A stretch of 23,679 bases of DNA from an uncultured Fidelibacterota bacterium. GTDB lineage: Bacteria > Marinisomatota > Marinisomatia > Marinisomatales > UBA1611. This document shows positions 1-8,372 of the stretch, piece by piece. The stretch spans positions 1 to 23,679 of the forward strand of contig CAJWHU010000007.1 of the NCBI GenBank assembly GCA_913041325.1, written 5' to 3'. The stretch's first letter is position 1. The number at the start of each line of letters is the position of its first letter. Position numbers and translations under genes: made by a program. Under the pieces are notes generated by a model. That model searched no databases. It was not told the origin of the DNA and saw nothing but the letters and a program-made list of their open reading frames with translations.

Positions 1-1953
1 CGAGAGCGCTTCATGATTACCCACTTTTTTAATCCACCGAGATATATGCAGCTGCTAGAACTGGTCAGAGGAAAAGAAACTTCTGATCAAACCTACAAAA
101 CAATAGCAGATTTTGGTGAGTCAGTATTAGGTAAGGGTATAGTGCATGCAAAGGATACACCAAATTTTGTTGGTAATCGAATAGGTATTTATGGAATGAT
201 GACAGCTATCTCCTTATCAAAAGCATATAATATGACAGTTGAAGAGGTAGATAAGCTAACCGGTACAATATCTGGTAGACCTAAAAGTGCAACATTTAGG
301 ACGGCTGATATTGTCGGTCTTGATACACTGAAAAGTGTATCACTCACAACATATAATAAAGCTCTAGATGACGAGGAGCGTGATAATTTTAAGATACCCC
401 CCATTCTTGATAAGCTAATTGAATCCAACAGAATTGGGCAGAAGACAAAGGCTGGATTTTACCAAAAAAATGAAGATCAAACTATTCACTCAGTTGATCT
501 CAACACTGGTGAGTATAGCCCGATGAAAAAAGTTAGATTTGATTGTCTTCGAGTTGCTAAAGACAGTCAAAAATTGGAAAGAAAAATACTTGCTTTGTGT
601 AATGGTGATGACAGGGGAAGTAAATATTTTTGGGAGGTCACATCTAGGACCTTGATTTATACCGCAAACCGTATACCCGAAATATCAGATGATATCATAA
701 ATGTCGATAACGCTATGAGGTGGGGTTTTGGTTGGGACGCAGGTCCATTTGAGTTTTGGGATATGCTTGGCGTTGAAACAAGCATAAGTCGTATGGTTGT
801 TGAGGGTAAAAAAGTTCCTGAATGGGTAACAAAGATGGTTGGCATGGGTAGAAAATCATTTTATGAAATACATGATGGCCAAAAAAGCTATTGGTGTGCC
901 GTTGATAATAAACCTAAGATGATTTATGAAAATCCAAAAATATTCAATTTATCCGTTCACAAAAGCTCCGGTCATGTGGTAAAAAAAGATCTGAGTGCAA
1001 GTGTAAATGATTTAGGTGATGGTATACTAAACGTAGAATTTCATTCCATACTGCAGCCCCTACTAAACCCGATCGATAGTTCTTATATTGAAATGATTAA
1101 TTATGCTATCGATCTTGTTGAAGAAAATGAGTACAAGGCTATTGTGTTGGGTCACCAAGGGAAAAATTTTTCTGCTGGTGCGAACTTGAATCTTTTTCTT
1201 GAACTGAGTAAAGATAAACATTGGGATCTCCTAGATTATGCTGTCAAAACATTTCAAGAAACAACTCAAAGAATACGATTTTGCAGTGCTCCTATAGTGG
1301 CAGCGCCTTTTCAATTAACGCTCGGAGGAGGAACAGAATTGATTCAACCGGCTGCGCATAGAGTAGCCTCAGCAGAGACATACATAGGGTTTGTCGAGGT
1401 TGGCGTTGGTCTAATTCCGGGTGGTGGTGGTACACTTAGAATGATATTAAATGCCATGGAGGAAAGTAACGGAAGAATAGGCGCTTTTCAACAGATACAG
1501 AAAGCCTTTGAAACAATTGGATTTGCCAAAGTTGCAACGAGCGCGGACGAAGCTAAAAATCTAGGACTGCTAAAGAAAAATGACACTATAGTATTAAATA
1601 AAGACTATTTAATTCAAATTGCAAAACAAAAAGCAATTGAACTTGTTGAGAATTTTAAGCCTCCATTGTATAGGGAGGATATCAAACTGCCTGGAACGGG
1701 CGGCCGAACTGCACTCGCAATGGCGCTAAAAGGCTTTAAGTTGCAAGGAAAAATCTCGGATCATGATTCAAAAATAGGCGAGAAACTGGCTTATGTGCTT
1801 ACAGGCGGTGACAAAGCAGGGCTCACGAAGATGGTAGATGAACAATATATACTAGACATAGAGAGAGAGGCGTTTGTATCCTTGGCAGGCGAGCGTCTTA
1901 CACAGGACAGAATAAAGTATATGCTAAAAAAAGGGAAGCCGCTCAGGAATTAA
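1..1953 (+). CDS. 3-hydroxyacyl-CoA dehydrogenase / enoyl-CoA hydratase fusion (FadN-like), 5' end missing
   Basis: Bifunctional beta-oxidation enzyme that hydrates 2-enoyl-CoA and oxidises the 3-hydroxyacyl-CoA with NAD in the cytoplasm. The reading frame is open from base 1, so the ATG at 13 is internal. Numbering from that Met, the dehydrogenase signature THFFNPPRYM carries the catalytic His4 and Glu16, 12 residues apart as in known enzymes. Two dehydrogenase C-terminal domains follow (about 52-145 and 185-275), then a crotonase domain (about 345-530) with oxyanion motif FSAGAN and both catalytic glutamates, E442 in GGGTEL and E462, 20 apart as in crotonase. The dehydrogenase-first order is that of Bacillus FadN, the reverse of E. 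coli FadB. Such proteins are near 790 residues, so about 140 (most of the Rossmann fold) lie upstream. The TAA stop touches the stop of the convergent gene with no base between. No thiolase partner is visible. Confidence 0.93.
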   Translation, partial: RERFMITHFFNPPRYMQLLELVRGKETSDQTYKTIADFGESVLGKGIVHAKDTPNFVGNRIGIYGMMTAISLSKAYNMTVEEVDKLTGTISGRPKSATFRTADIVGLDTLKSVSLTTYNKALDDEERDNFKIPPILDKLIESNRIGQKTKAGFYQKNEDQTIHSVDLNTGEYSPMKKVRFDCLRVAKDSQKLERKILALCNGDDRGSKYFWEVTSRTLIYTANRIPEISDDIINVDNAMRWGFGWDAGPFEFWDMLGVETSISRMVVEGKKVPEWVTKMVGMGRKSFYEIHDGQKSYWCAVDNKPKMIYENPKIFNLSVHKSSGHVVKKDLSASVNDLGDGILNVEFHSILQPLLNPIDSSYIEMINYAIDLVEENEYKAIVLGHQGKNFSAGANLNLFLELSKDKHWDLLDYAVKTFQETTQRIRFCSAPIVAAPFQLTLGGGTELIQPAAHRVASAETYIGFVEVGVGLIPGGGGTLRMILNAMEESNGRIGAFQQIQKAFETIGFAKVATSADEAKNLGLLKKNDTIVLNKDYLIQIAKQKAIELVENFKPPLYREDIKLPGTGGRTALAMALKGFKLQGKISDHDSKIGEKLAYVLTGGDKAGLTKMVDEQYILDIEREAFVSLAGERLTQDRIKYMLKKGKPLRN

Positions 1954-2715
1954 TCACCGCTTTAAAGATGGCAACCTCTTCAAACTATTATCTCTGAATA
2001 ACGACTCATCTACTTCCGTATCCACTTGTATATTTGAGAAAAGTATTTCGGTTTTATGTCCTGTGATAACATTTGTCACGTGCACTTTTTCCACAATAAA
2101 ATAATCTCTAATCAAACTATATCTGTACTCTTTTTTTTTCTCAAGCTCACCATTCAGATTGTAGGAATGCTCCCTTAAAATTATGAATTTCGTTTTATCT
2201 ATCCAGGATATATGCTTTTGATAGCTTGATATTAGTTTTGGCTTTGGGGTTGTTTCTATAACATAGCATTCAGTATTCTGGATTATATCACTTTGTAAAA
2301 GAGCGTAATCAAAATTGCTGAGATCTCTCATTGATAAGTCTTCATAGCTTAAATCTGAGCCCATGAAGGAATCGCCTTTTTTCTTAGCTGAAATACGACG
2401 AACTTTTTTAAAAGCGGGCAACCACATACGCATTTCGTCATTCTTGTCCTGATGATTGATCTTTAAGAACGATATACCTCTAATATCTCGAGGCTCTAGA
2501 AACCATATAATTTGTTTTTTATTTTTATCAGCAGATTTTATTACCATAGCCTGGTTCCTGCTATTTCCTTTCGAATCAGTCAGGGTCATTCTAGCGTGGT
2601 TAGTTAAGGCCTTTGGCATGTAACGATTGTGAACCATTTCTGCAATATCAAATCCTGACTGAGGTAATAATGTCACTGGGAAAACAGCTAATATCAATTT
2701 TAGCATATTAATCAT
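1954..2715 (-). CDS. LolA-like outer-membrane lipoprotein-sorting family protein, partner of the RND exporter (copy 1)
   Basis: Periplasmic protein of 253 residues. A short hydrophobic signal peptide (residues 1-18) precedes a LolA-like fold of the kind annotated 'outer membrane lipoprotein-sorting protein' (PF17131-like). Recognisable family blocks are FLEPRDIRGISFL, WLPAFKKVRRI and SYEDLSMRD. These proteins are regularly encoded beside HAE3-type RND exporters and are thought to carry a hydrophobic molecule across the periplasm; the substrate is unknown. The start overlaps the end of the exporter gene by 8 bases, indicating translational coupling. A second Met, one base after the exporter stop, is an alternative start at 2706. 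A paralogue lies at 13934-14701 with matching blocks (FTKPKIVKG, VFLPKLKTPKKI, FIYEDLENR). The family call is strong; the transport role is inferred from family and neighbours. Confidence 0.82.
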   Translation of the reverse strand: MINMLKLILAVFPVTLLPQSGFDIAEMVHNRYMPKALTNHARMTLTDSKGNSRNQAMVIKSADKNKKQIIWFLEPRDIRGISFLKINHQDKNDEMRMWLPAFKKVRRISAKKKGDSFMGSDLSYEDLSMRDLSNFDYALLQSDIIQNTECYVIETTPKPKLISSYQKHISWIDKTKFIILREHSYNLNGELEKKKEYRYSLIRDYFIVEKVHVTNVITGHKTEILFSNIQVDTEVDESLFRDNSLKRLPSLKR

Positions 2716-5017
2716 CTCTAATAATATCAGAGATTTTCAATAATTCAATTGCTGAGGTCAATAAAATTAATGTCCCAAGTGAAGTTGATAACATGGAAAA
2801 TACCATAAGCCCACCCACGTGTTGCACAGGTATAAATGAAGAGAAAAGTAATGCCCCAAAAGCCATATTTGAACCTGCATCTAGAATTATTGGATAGCCT
2901 ACATCTTTGATTACGTCTTCACCTGTTTGGACCTTATCAGATGTGCAGGAAATTTTTTGAAACCTTGAGATGAAATGAATTGCAAAGTCAACACCAACAC
3001 CAATGATAATTGCAGATAAGATTGCGGTAACATGATTTAGTTTTACGCCGAAATAGCCCATCAAACCAAAATTAAGAATAATTGCTGCGAACAATGGAAG
3101 CACCGCTAGAAGACCCCAAATCATTCGACCATAAAATAATGAGGTGATAACACCCACAAATATCATTGATGTAATAATACTCAAAAGCGATGAACGAATG
3201 ACCATATCTACCATGTCTCTGATTATTACAATCATACCAGTTACTTTCACTTTTGTTTTCTCTGAAAAATGATTATTTATATATGCAGTGATTGATTTAA
3301 CATAGGAAAAAACCTCATTGGTGCTCATTGTAGATGAAAGGGATGTTATCAGGGCTGATCTATAACTATTATCCGCCAGCTTGGACAGCTCATCACTGCC
3401 TCCGGACACTGTATACATCGTTAGTAAATTATTTACCTTTTGTGACTGATCGGGAATTTTCTCATAATCCTCATCGTCATCCATGAATACTCGATGTATC
3501 TGCTTCAATACATCTACGATCGAGTAGGTTACATTTACATTCTCAGCTTGATTAATGAAATTTTGTAACGAGTCCATTTGATTTAAAATTGAGGGATCTC
3601 TGATGTCGCCATCAATCAAAATTCTGAGATCCATTGTTCCACTCATGTCAGAATCCATAAAGTCCATACTTTTTCTTATTTCTGTACCTTTCTCAAAAAA
3701 ACTGGATACGTTAACATCTACATCAATTTTACTAAGCCCAAACGCTCCCAACATTATAGTCAACGTGCCAATTGAAAAAACCTGCTTTGGGTATTTAAAA
3801 ACTACCACAGCAATATTGTTGAGAAATTTTTCTAAATAACCCGGCTGGGATATTGCTTTTGAGTTTTGATCCCAGCGCAGGAGGACAATTATTGCTGGAA
3901 GCATAAAGCTACTTAATAACCATGCCCACAGTATGCCTACTGCCATACATAAACCATAACCAATTAGAGGCTCGAGGGGAGCAGTTATCATTGTAAGAAA
4001 TGCTACTATTGTAGTGATGCTAGTTAAAGATATTGGAAACAATAGAGACCGCATTGCTGATTCAATTGCCAAATCGACCTCTCCCAAATATCTGAGTTCG
4101 CGAAAAAATTTTGTGATCACATGAACGCCATCTGAGTTTGCAATAGTTAGTAGAATAATTGGCATAGAAGTATTGAGAAGAGCAAAAAGAAATTTGTTAG
4201 ATCCCGTGATTTTATATGCCCATCCCATAAAGCCCAGCATAGCTGACAATGAAAAGAATATAGTAATGAAAATAAGAGATACTCCCTGCAAGCTTCTAAG
4301 ATTCGTCAACAGAATAATAAGCATCATTATTAAACCGGATGTCACCAGAATACCAATATCTTCCCTAACTAAATTTGGTATTGATCCTGTAATATAAGCA
4401 GTACCACCGAAGTGAATATCGTAGCCAGTTAAAATAGAATCTGATAAGAAGACTACCTCATCCCTAAAAATATCTAAACTGGTACCAGCGGTCGGTGTAA
4501 CAATATTGATAACATAATCTTCTCCCTTGCTGATAAGTTGTTTTTTAAGATTTAGATTTCTGTTCAAATAGACTTTGATATTTTCCAATTGCTGGCTTGA
4601 TATGTCTTTGGTTGGTTGCAAGTCATCTATGTCAATAAAACCATCAACCTGATTTATCGCAGTAGCTGTACTTATGTTGGAAATTTTCTCTATATAAGGT
4701 GATTGACCCAATCTATCAGTTAACATCCAAAGATCTGACATTATTTTAGATTTATAGACTGAGCTGTCTTTTTGGCCAAATGCAACAAAGATTATCTCTG
4801 TGCTGCCAAAATCATTCTGAATGTCATCCCAGCTTTTTTTTGATTCAATATTACTTGGTAGCATCTTCATCATATCATCATCAACAACAATAAATTGTAT
4901 ACCCATACTGATAAGGATAGTAAAAGCAATTGATATGACAATAGTTGGAATTGGCCTTTTAATTGATTGATGAATACACCAATCTTCTATAATGATCTTT
5001 ACAGATTTGTAGCTCAT
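2708..5017 (-). CDS. RND superfamily exporter, MMPL/HAE3 type (copy 1)
   Basis: Inner-membrane, proton-driven exporter of hydrophobic or amphiphilic molecules, with the duplicated RND plan. Each half has one membrane helix, a roughly 170-residue periplasmic loop and five further helices (about 24-44 and 220-385 in the first half; about 405-430 and 605-765 in the second). Numbering from the ATG at 5017, helix 4 carries IANSDGVHVI with D296 and helix 10 carries GVGVDFAIHF with D677, the acidic positions expected to relay protons. At 769 residues it is close to the usual HAE3 size and shorter than AcrB-type pumps. I prefer the ATG at 5017 to the upstream TTG at 5029: the only Shine-Dalgarno-like AGGA (5031-5034) is one base from the TTG but 13 from the ATG. 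The 3' end overlaps the LolA-like gene, and the ASST gene lies 95 bases upstream, so the three may form one operon. The cargo is not shown by the sequence. Confidence 0.88.
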   Translation of the reverse strand: MSYKSVKIIIEDWCIHQSIKRPIPTIVISIAFTILISMGIQFIVVDDDMMKMLPSNIESKKSWDDIQNDFGSTEIIFVAFGQKDSSVYKSKIMSDLWMLTDRLGQSPYIEKISNISTATAINQVDGFIDIDDLQPTKDISSQQLENIKVYLNRNLNLKKQLISKGEDYVINIVTPTAGTSLDIFRDEVVFLSDSILTGYDIHFGGTAYITGSIPNLVREDIGILVTSGLIMMLIILLTNLRSLQGVSLIFITIFFSLSAMLGFMGWAYKITGSNKFLFALLNTSMPIILLTIANSDGVHVITKFFRELRYLGEVDLAIESAMRSLLFPISLTSITTIVAFLTMITAPLEPLIGYGLCMAVGILWAWLLSSFMLPAIIVLLRWDQNSKAISQPGYLEKFLNNIAVVVFKYPKQVFSIGTLTIMLGAFGLSKIDVDVNVSSFFEKGTEIRKSMDFMDSDMSGTMDLRILIDGDIRDPSILNQMDSLQNFINQAENVNVTYSIVDVLKQIHRVFMDDDEDYEKIPDQSQKVNNLLTMYTVSGGSDELSKLADNSYRSALITSLSSTMSTNEVFSYVKSITAYINNHFSEKTKVKVTGMIVIIRDMVDMVIRSSLLSIITSMIFVGVITSLFYGRMIWGLLAVLPLFAAIILNFGLMGYFGVKLNHVTAILSAIIIGVGVDFAIHFISRFQKISCTSDKVQTGEDVIKDVGYPIILDAGSNMAFGALLFSSFIPVQHVGGLMVFSMLSTSLGTLILLTSAIELLKISDIIRDD

Positions 5018-5112
5018 TAATTTTAACAATTCCTACGAAGAGTAGCTTAAGTGCATATTAAAGGAATCTTAGATCTCGAAGTTAGCAGATAAAATAATTG
5101 AGTACTGGCTTT

Positions 5113-6561
5113 TTAATTTCCCAAAATCAAAGCTACTATTTGGGCTGGCTCATTAAATGAGATTGACCCGTCGTTGTTTAGATCAGCTCCTGGAGTATAA
5201 GGATAATCCTGCCAGAAGATATCTATTGCAATTAACACATCAAAAACATCAATCGTATCGTTGTAATCAGCATCCCCAGGTATGTAAACTGGGAAGCCTC
5301 CACTGAGATAATTTAGATCATATTTTTGCGACCTAGCTATGAATGTCTGGCCCCCTGATTCTTGATGACTCCACACCAGTTGATTATCGTAAGTAACCTC
5401 AAATATGGTAGCATCATCGCAGTCAGTAATTAGGGTATTGCCATTTGGAAGTCGAAATGCGCCTCCCTGCATTGGAGTATGGAAATTTCCAGTGTGTAAC
5501 CACACGGGCTCAGCAGGACCATAGGGCTCGACCTCGCTAATGGAATAGGTTCCATCAACATTGAGTGGTGGAACTATCTCAAAAACAGCAGATCTATTAT
5601 TAATGTAATTATTATTAAATATAATGAGATTGCCCTCTCCGGGATACCCATCAGGCACCCAGTTTATGCCATGCTGGCTATCCAAAAGATGATCATCGCT
5701 TGATCCCCTGCCATAAGCCTGGGGATTACCCCACCTGTAAAGAAAATCTCCCCCTTTTCCAGAATTTCCGCCGGTGTGCCCTGCTGCTTCCTCCGAAGTA
5801 GTACTATGATCAATAATATATATCTCATCATGATAGCGCGATGATAAAGCTATTTGGTCTAGGTTCTCATTATAAGCGATAGCGTTAAAATGCTTCCAGT
5901 CACCGTTTGCCCCTCCTGGGCCACCATTCCCACCTGCATTTCCATAATTGATATCCTGTAGTTCTGGATGATCTGCAATAATACCATAATTAGGCAAGTC
6001 AGGGTCAACGTCTTGCACTAGATGATCCCAAATGTGCCATTCCCAGACTACATTTGCCTCATTAGCACCAATGGGCTCAAGCTCTAATATGGCTTCAGAC
6101 CATATGACATTGAGAGAGTTATCTATGCTTTGTCTTCCCACCGCATATGCCTCAGCTGCTGTCTTTTTTTCCCATACAATCACTAGGATATTGCCATTTG
6201 GAAGAGGCTCCACATCGTGATGATGTTGGTACGTTTGATTAGAAAGTTGATAGTCCCATATCAACTCTCCATCCCAAGAATATTGTGACACGCCGCCGCC
6301 AACACCGCCTGAATTCATCGTGGGGTTGGGTACTTTATAGGGGTAAATGAGTGTACTATCTTTTAAAAGATATGGCATACTCGCGGCACCTCTAGGGTGC
6401 GACCAACTATTAATTACATTCATATCGTTATCAACCAAATAAGAATGGAAGGACCCGTTTGCTCCTCCAGATTGAGTAGGTGAAAACAAGGTCATGCCAT
6501 CAAATACCTCAGCCGACATCCAGGTAATAATGATAAATGAAGTAAAAATTAAATTTTTCAA
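5113..6561 (-). CDS. Secreted aryl-sulfate sulfotransferase (ASST) with dockerin-like C-terminus
   Basis: PAPS-independent sulfotransferase, 482 residues, predicted to move sulfate from an aryl sulfate donor to a phenolic or other acceptor outside the cytoplasm. A signal peptide (about 1-17, MKNLIFTSF...) is followed by a beta-propeller with repeated LPNGNxL blade motifs at 120 and 371. The putative active site matches E. coli ASST: His in HHHD (113-115), H224 in WKHFN, R242 exactly 18 residues later (E. coli His356/Arg374 have the same spacing), and H297 in SQHGINW as the likely sulfo-acceptor histidine. The tail (about 429-482) has two dockerin-like Ca-binding loops, GDADYNDTID and DLNNDG, a common ending in Marinimicrobia-like secreted proteins. 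The start is TTG, chosen because it begins the signal peptide and no in-frame ATG lies just upstream. It is divergent from the sulfotransferase operon and upstream of the exporter. The true acceptor is unknown. Confidence 0.83.
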   Translation of the reverse strand: MKNLIFTSFIIITWMSAEVFDGMTLFSPTQSGGANGSFHSYLVDNDMNVINSWSHPRGAASMPYLLKDSTLIYPYKVPNPTMNSGGVGGGVSQYSWDGELIWDYQLSNQTYQHHHDVEPLPNGNILVIVWEKKTAAEAYAVGRQSIDNSLNVIWSEAILELEPIGANEANVVWEWHIWDHLVQDVDPDLPNYGIIADHPELQDINYGNAGGNGGPGGANGDWKHFNAIAYNENLDQIALSSRYHDEIYIIDHSTTSEEAAGHTGGNSGKGGDFLYRWGNPQAYGRGSSDDHLLDSQHGINWVPDGYPGEGNLIIFNNNYINNRSAVFEIVPPLNVDGTYSISEVEPYGPAEPVWLHTGNFHTPMQGGAFRLPNGNTLITDCDDATIFEVTYDNQLVWSHQESGGQTFIARSQKYDLNYLSGGFPVYIPGDADYNDTIDVFDVLIAIDIFWQDYPYTPGADLNNDGSISFNEPAQIVALILGN

Positions 6562-6606
6562 TAGAAAATAATTGTTATGAATTAGAAATTAATTGCAGCT
6601 TAACTG

Positions 6607-6615
6607 TGATATACT
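6607..6615 (+). promoter_or_regulatory. Candidate extended -10 promoter of the sulfotransferase operon
   Basis: The 120-base gap between the divergent ASST and sulfotransferase genes must hold promoters for both directions. On the + strand it contains TGATATACT, an extended -10 form (TG-n-TATACT) in an AT-rich setting about 66 bases before the ATG at 6682. There is no good -35 hexamer at the standard spacing; TTGCAG at 6593 is only 11 bases away. I see no clear operator, riboswitch or matching promoter for the minus strand here. This is pattern-based and weak. Confidence 0.3.
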
Positions 6616-6681
6616 CTGAAATTAGAAGATTTTAAATTTTAAACCTAGTGTGTAAGGCATAATCATTAGACGTTTACTTAT

Positions 6682-7767
6682 ATGATGGCAGTAAAGAGAT
6701 TTTTTAGAATATACCTGATAATTGGTAAAACTTTTAATATATGGTTTTCCACCATTCCTGTTGCAATAATGATTTTGTTGTTAAGAATAATTATTGCTAT
6801 CGGAATGTTGGTAGATAAATTTTTATTTTGGTCGTTAAAGAGACCTTTGAAAAATCCCATAATAATTGTTGGCAACCCTAGGTCTGGAACTACCTTTTTA
6901 CATCGCTTCCTAATCCATCACAATGTTGGTGTAGGCTCTGAACTATGGCAATTGCTGTACCCATCAATTACTATACAAAAATTGATTAAACCTCTCCTGC
7001 CCTACCTAGAACGCATGAGCCCAGCAAAATACCACTCTACTGAAGCACATAAAACTAGCCTCGATTCTGTTGAGACCGATGATGTTTCATTACTATTTAG
7101 ATATTTGGATGGTTTTTTCTTATACGGATTCTTTCTTACTTTTGATGAAGAAGATTTGTTTAAATGGGTGGACCCTAAAATAAGAGATACATCATCAAGA
7201 GACTTTCGATGGTTACAAGAAATGTGGAGTAGAAATACTATTTCAAACAGGAGTGATCGCTATATTGGTAAACTTTTTAGCTTAAGCTCAAATCTTCCAG
7301 CATTTCAAAAATTTTTTCCAGATTCTAAAATACTATACCTAATCAGAGATCCTTTGAGTGTAATTCCCTCTGGATTGAGTCTCGTAACTGGCGTGCTTGA
7401 CAAGCGCTTCAATTTTTGGTCCCTTAAAAAAGAAATCAGAGATAGGTTCATCTTGAGATTATATAAAGCGTTGGTGGAGTTATTAAATCGATTTCATGAT
7501 GACTGGGTTAAAGGAAAAATCGAAAAAGAAAAAGTAATGATTATCAAATATGATCTTATGATGAGCGATTTTGAATTAGTGATGAGAAAAATAATCACCT
7601 TTACCGAAACGGAAAATAACGACGATCTAACAGCGGCAATTAAAAAGATTGCAAGAAGTCAACAAAATTACAAGAGCAAGCATAACTATGATCTCAAAAA
7701 GTTTGGTCTTACTGAGGAAAAAGTAAAGAAGGATTGTGAAAATATTTATCTTACTTTTTTAACATGA
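6682..7767 (+). CDS. Membrane-anchored PAPS-dependent sulfotransferase (Sulfotransfer_3-like)
   Basis: Cytoplasmic-face sulfotransferase, 361 residues, transferring sulfate from PAPS to an unknown hydroxyl or amine acceptor. The PAPS 5'-phosphosulfate loop is IVGNPRSGTTFLHR (about 62-75), and the 3'-phosphate-binding motif is ILYLIRDPLSVIPSG (about 217-231). Between them the block RYIGKLFSLSSNLPAF matches the conserved family segment ahead of the FPDSK strand. A hydrophobic stretch at about 10-45 suggests one or two membrane helices, unusual for a soluble sulfotransferase and fitting a lipid or membrane-bound acceptor. It is the first gene of a six-gene operon and overlaps the next by four bases (ATGA). 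No strong ribosome site precedes the ATG-ATG start. The fold assignment is firm, the acceptor is not. Similar enzymes sulfate lipids, glycans and proteins. Confidence 0.88.
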   Translation: MMAVKRFFRIYLIIGKTFNIWFSTIPVAIMILLLRIIIAIGMLVDKFLFWSLKRPLKNPIIIVGNPRSGTTFLHRFLIHHNVGVGSELWQLLYPSITIQKLIKPLLPYLERMSPAKYHSTEAHKTSLDSVETDDVSLLFRYLDGFFLYGFFLTFDEEDLFKWVDPKIRDTSSRDFRWLQEMWSRNTISNRSDRYIGKLFSLSSNLPAFQKFFPDSKILYLIRDPLSVIPSGLSLVTGVLDKRFNFWSLKKEIRDRFILRLYKALVELLNRFHDDWVKGKIEKEKVMIIKYDLMMSDFELVMRKIITFTETENNDDLTAAIKKIARSQQNYKSKHNYDLKKFGLTEEKVKKDCENIYLTFLT

Positions 7768-8372
7768 AGATGAAGAAAATAATAACTTTTATATTTTTAC
7801 AATATTGCTTATTTGGACTTGATTTAGAGAATATTTCTTTCCAAAAAAAATGGAATATTCTTCAAAACAATCCTGTAAGAATAGAGTGGCTCTATCATGA
7901 AGGCTTTCCCATAATTCGCGCTTCGAAGGTTTGCAATCATAGCATGCATTCTTTAGCTGAATTGATTCTTGATTTAGAGAATTATCCAAATATTTTCAAA
8001 AGGGTAACTAGCTCAAAAATAATAAGCTCTAATGTTGTTCATATAACCCTTGATATGCCATTCCCTTTTGCCATTCGCGATTACATTGTTCGTTTTAATA
8101 TAGAAAAGAATGATAGCAGCTGGACTTTTTCATATTCCTCAGTAAAGGAGGGTGTTTCAGATCCTAAACCAGGCTATGTTAGATTAAATGATGCTGCGGG
8201 TATTTGGAAATTAAAAAGAATATCACAGAGTAATACACTAGTTACATATACTTGGAACGGACAACTACTCGGAAATTTTCCTGAGTTTGGTTTGGAAAAA
8301 GCGTGGATCACCCAAGGGAATGAAGTTTTTTATTGGCTAACTTCAGCGCTTGCGAAAAGAGAAAATCTATGA
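7764..8372 (+). CDS. Exported START/SRPBCC-domain lipid-binding protein
   Basis: A 202-residue protein with an N-terminal signal sequence (MKMKKIITFIFLQY..., about 1-18) and one START-like domain filling the rest. The family pattern is visible in the central block DMPFPFAIRDYIVRF and the closing helix region GLEKAWITQGNEVFYWL. START domains form a deep cavity that binds lipids or other hydrophobic molecules. The signal sequence puts this one in the periplasm or on the envelope. It is translationally coupled on both sides (ATGA overlaps with the sulfotransferase and the second ASST), which ties it to sulfation and transport of the same molecule. An internal Met at codon 3 is an alternative start. 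The ligand is unknown; an enzymatic (cyclase-like) role is possible but less likely. Confidence 0.75.
   Translation: MKMKKIITFIFLQYCLFGLDLENISFQKKWNILQNNPVRIEWLYHEGFPIIRASKVCNHSMHSLAELILDLENYPNIFKRVTSSKIISSNVVHITLDMPFPFAIRDYIVRFNIEKNDSSWTFSYSSVKEGVSDPKPGYVRLNDAAGIWKLKRISQSNTLVTYTWNGQLLGNFPEFGLEKAWITQGNEVFYWLTSALAKRENL

Noticed and set aside
5018..5112. Possible terminator between the first ASST and its downstream exporter
   Set aside because: Only a short imperfect inverted repeat around AGATCT is present, without a stable stem followed by a T-run.
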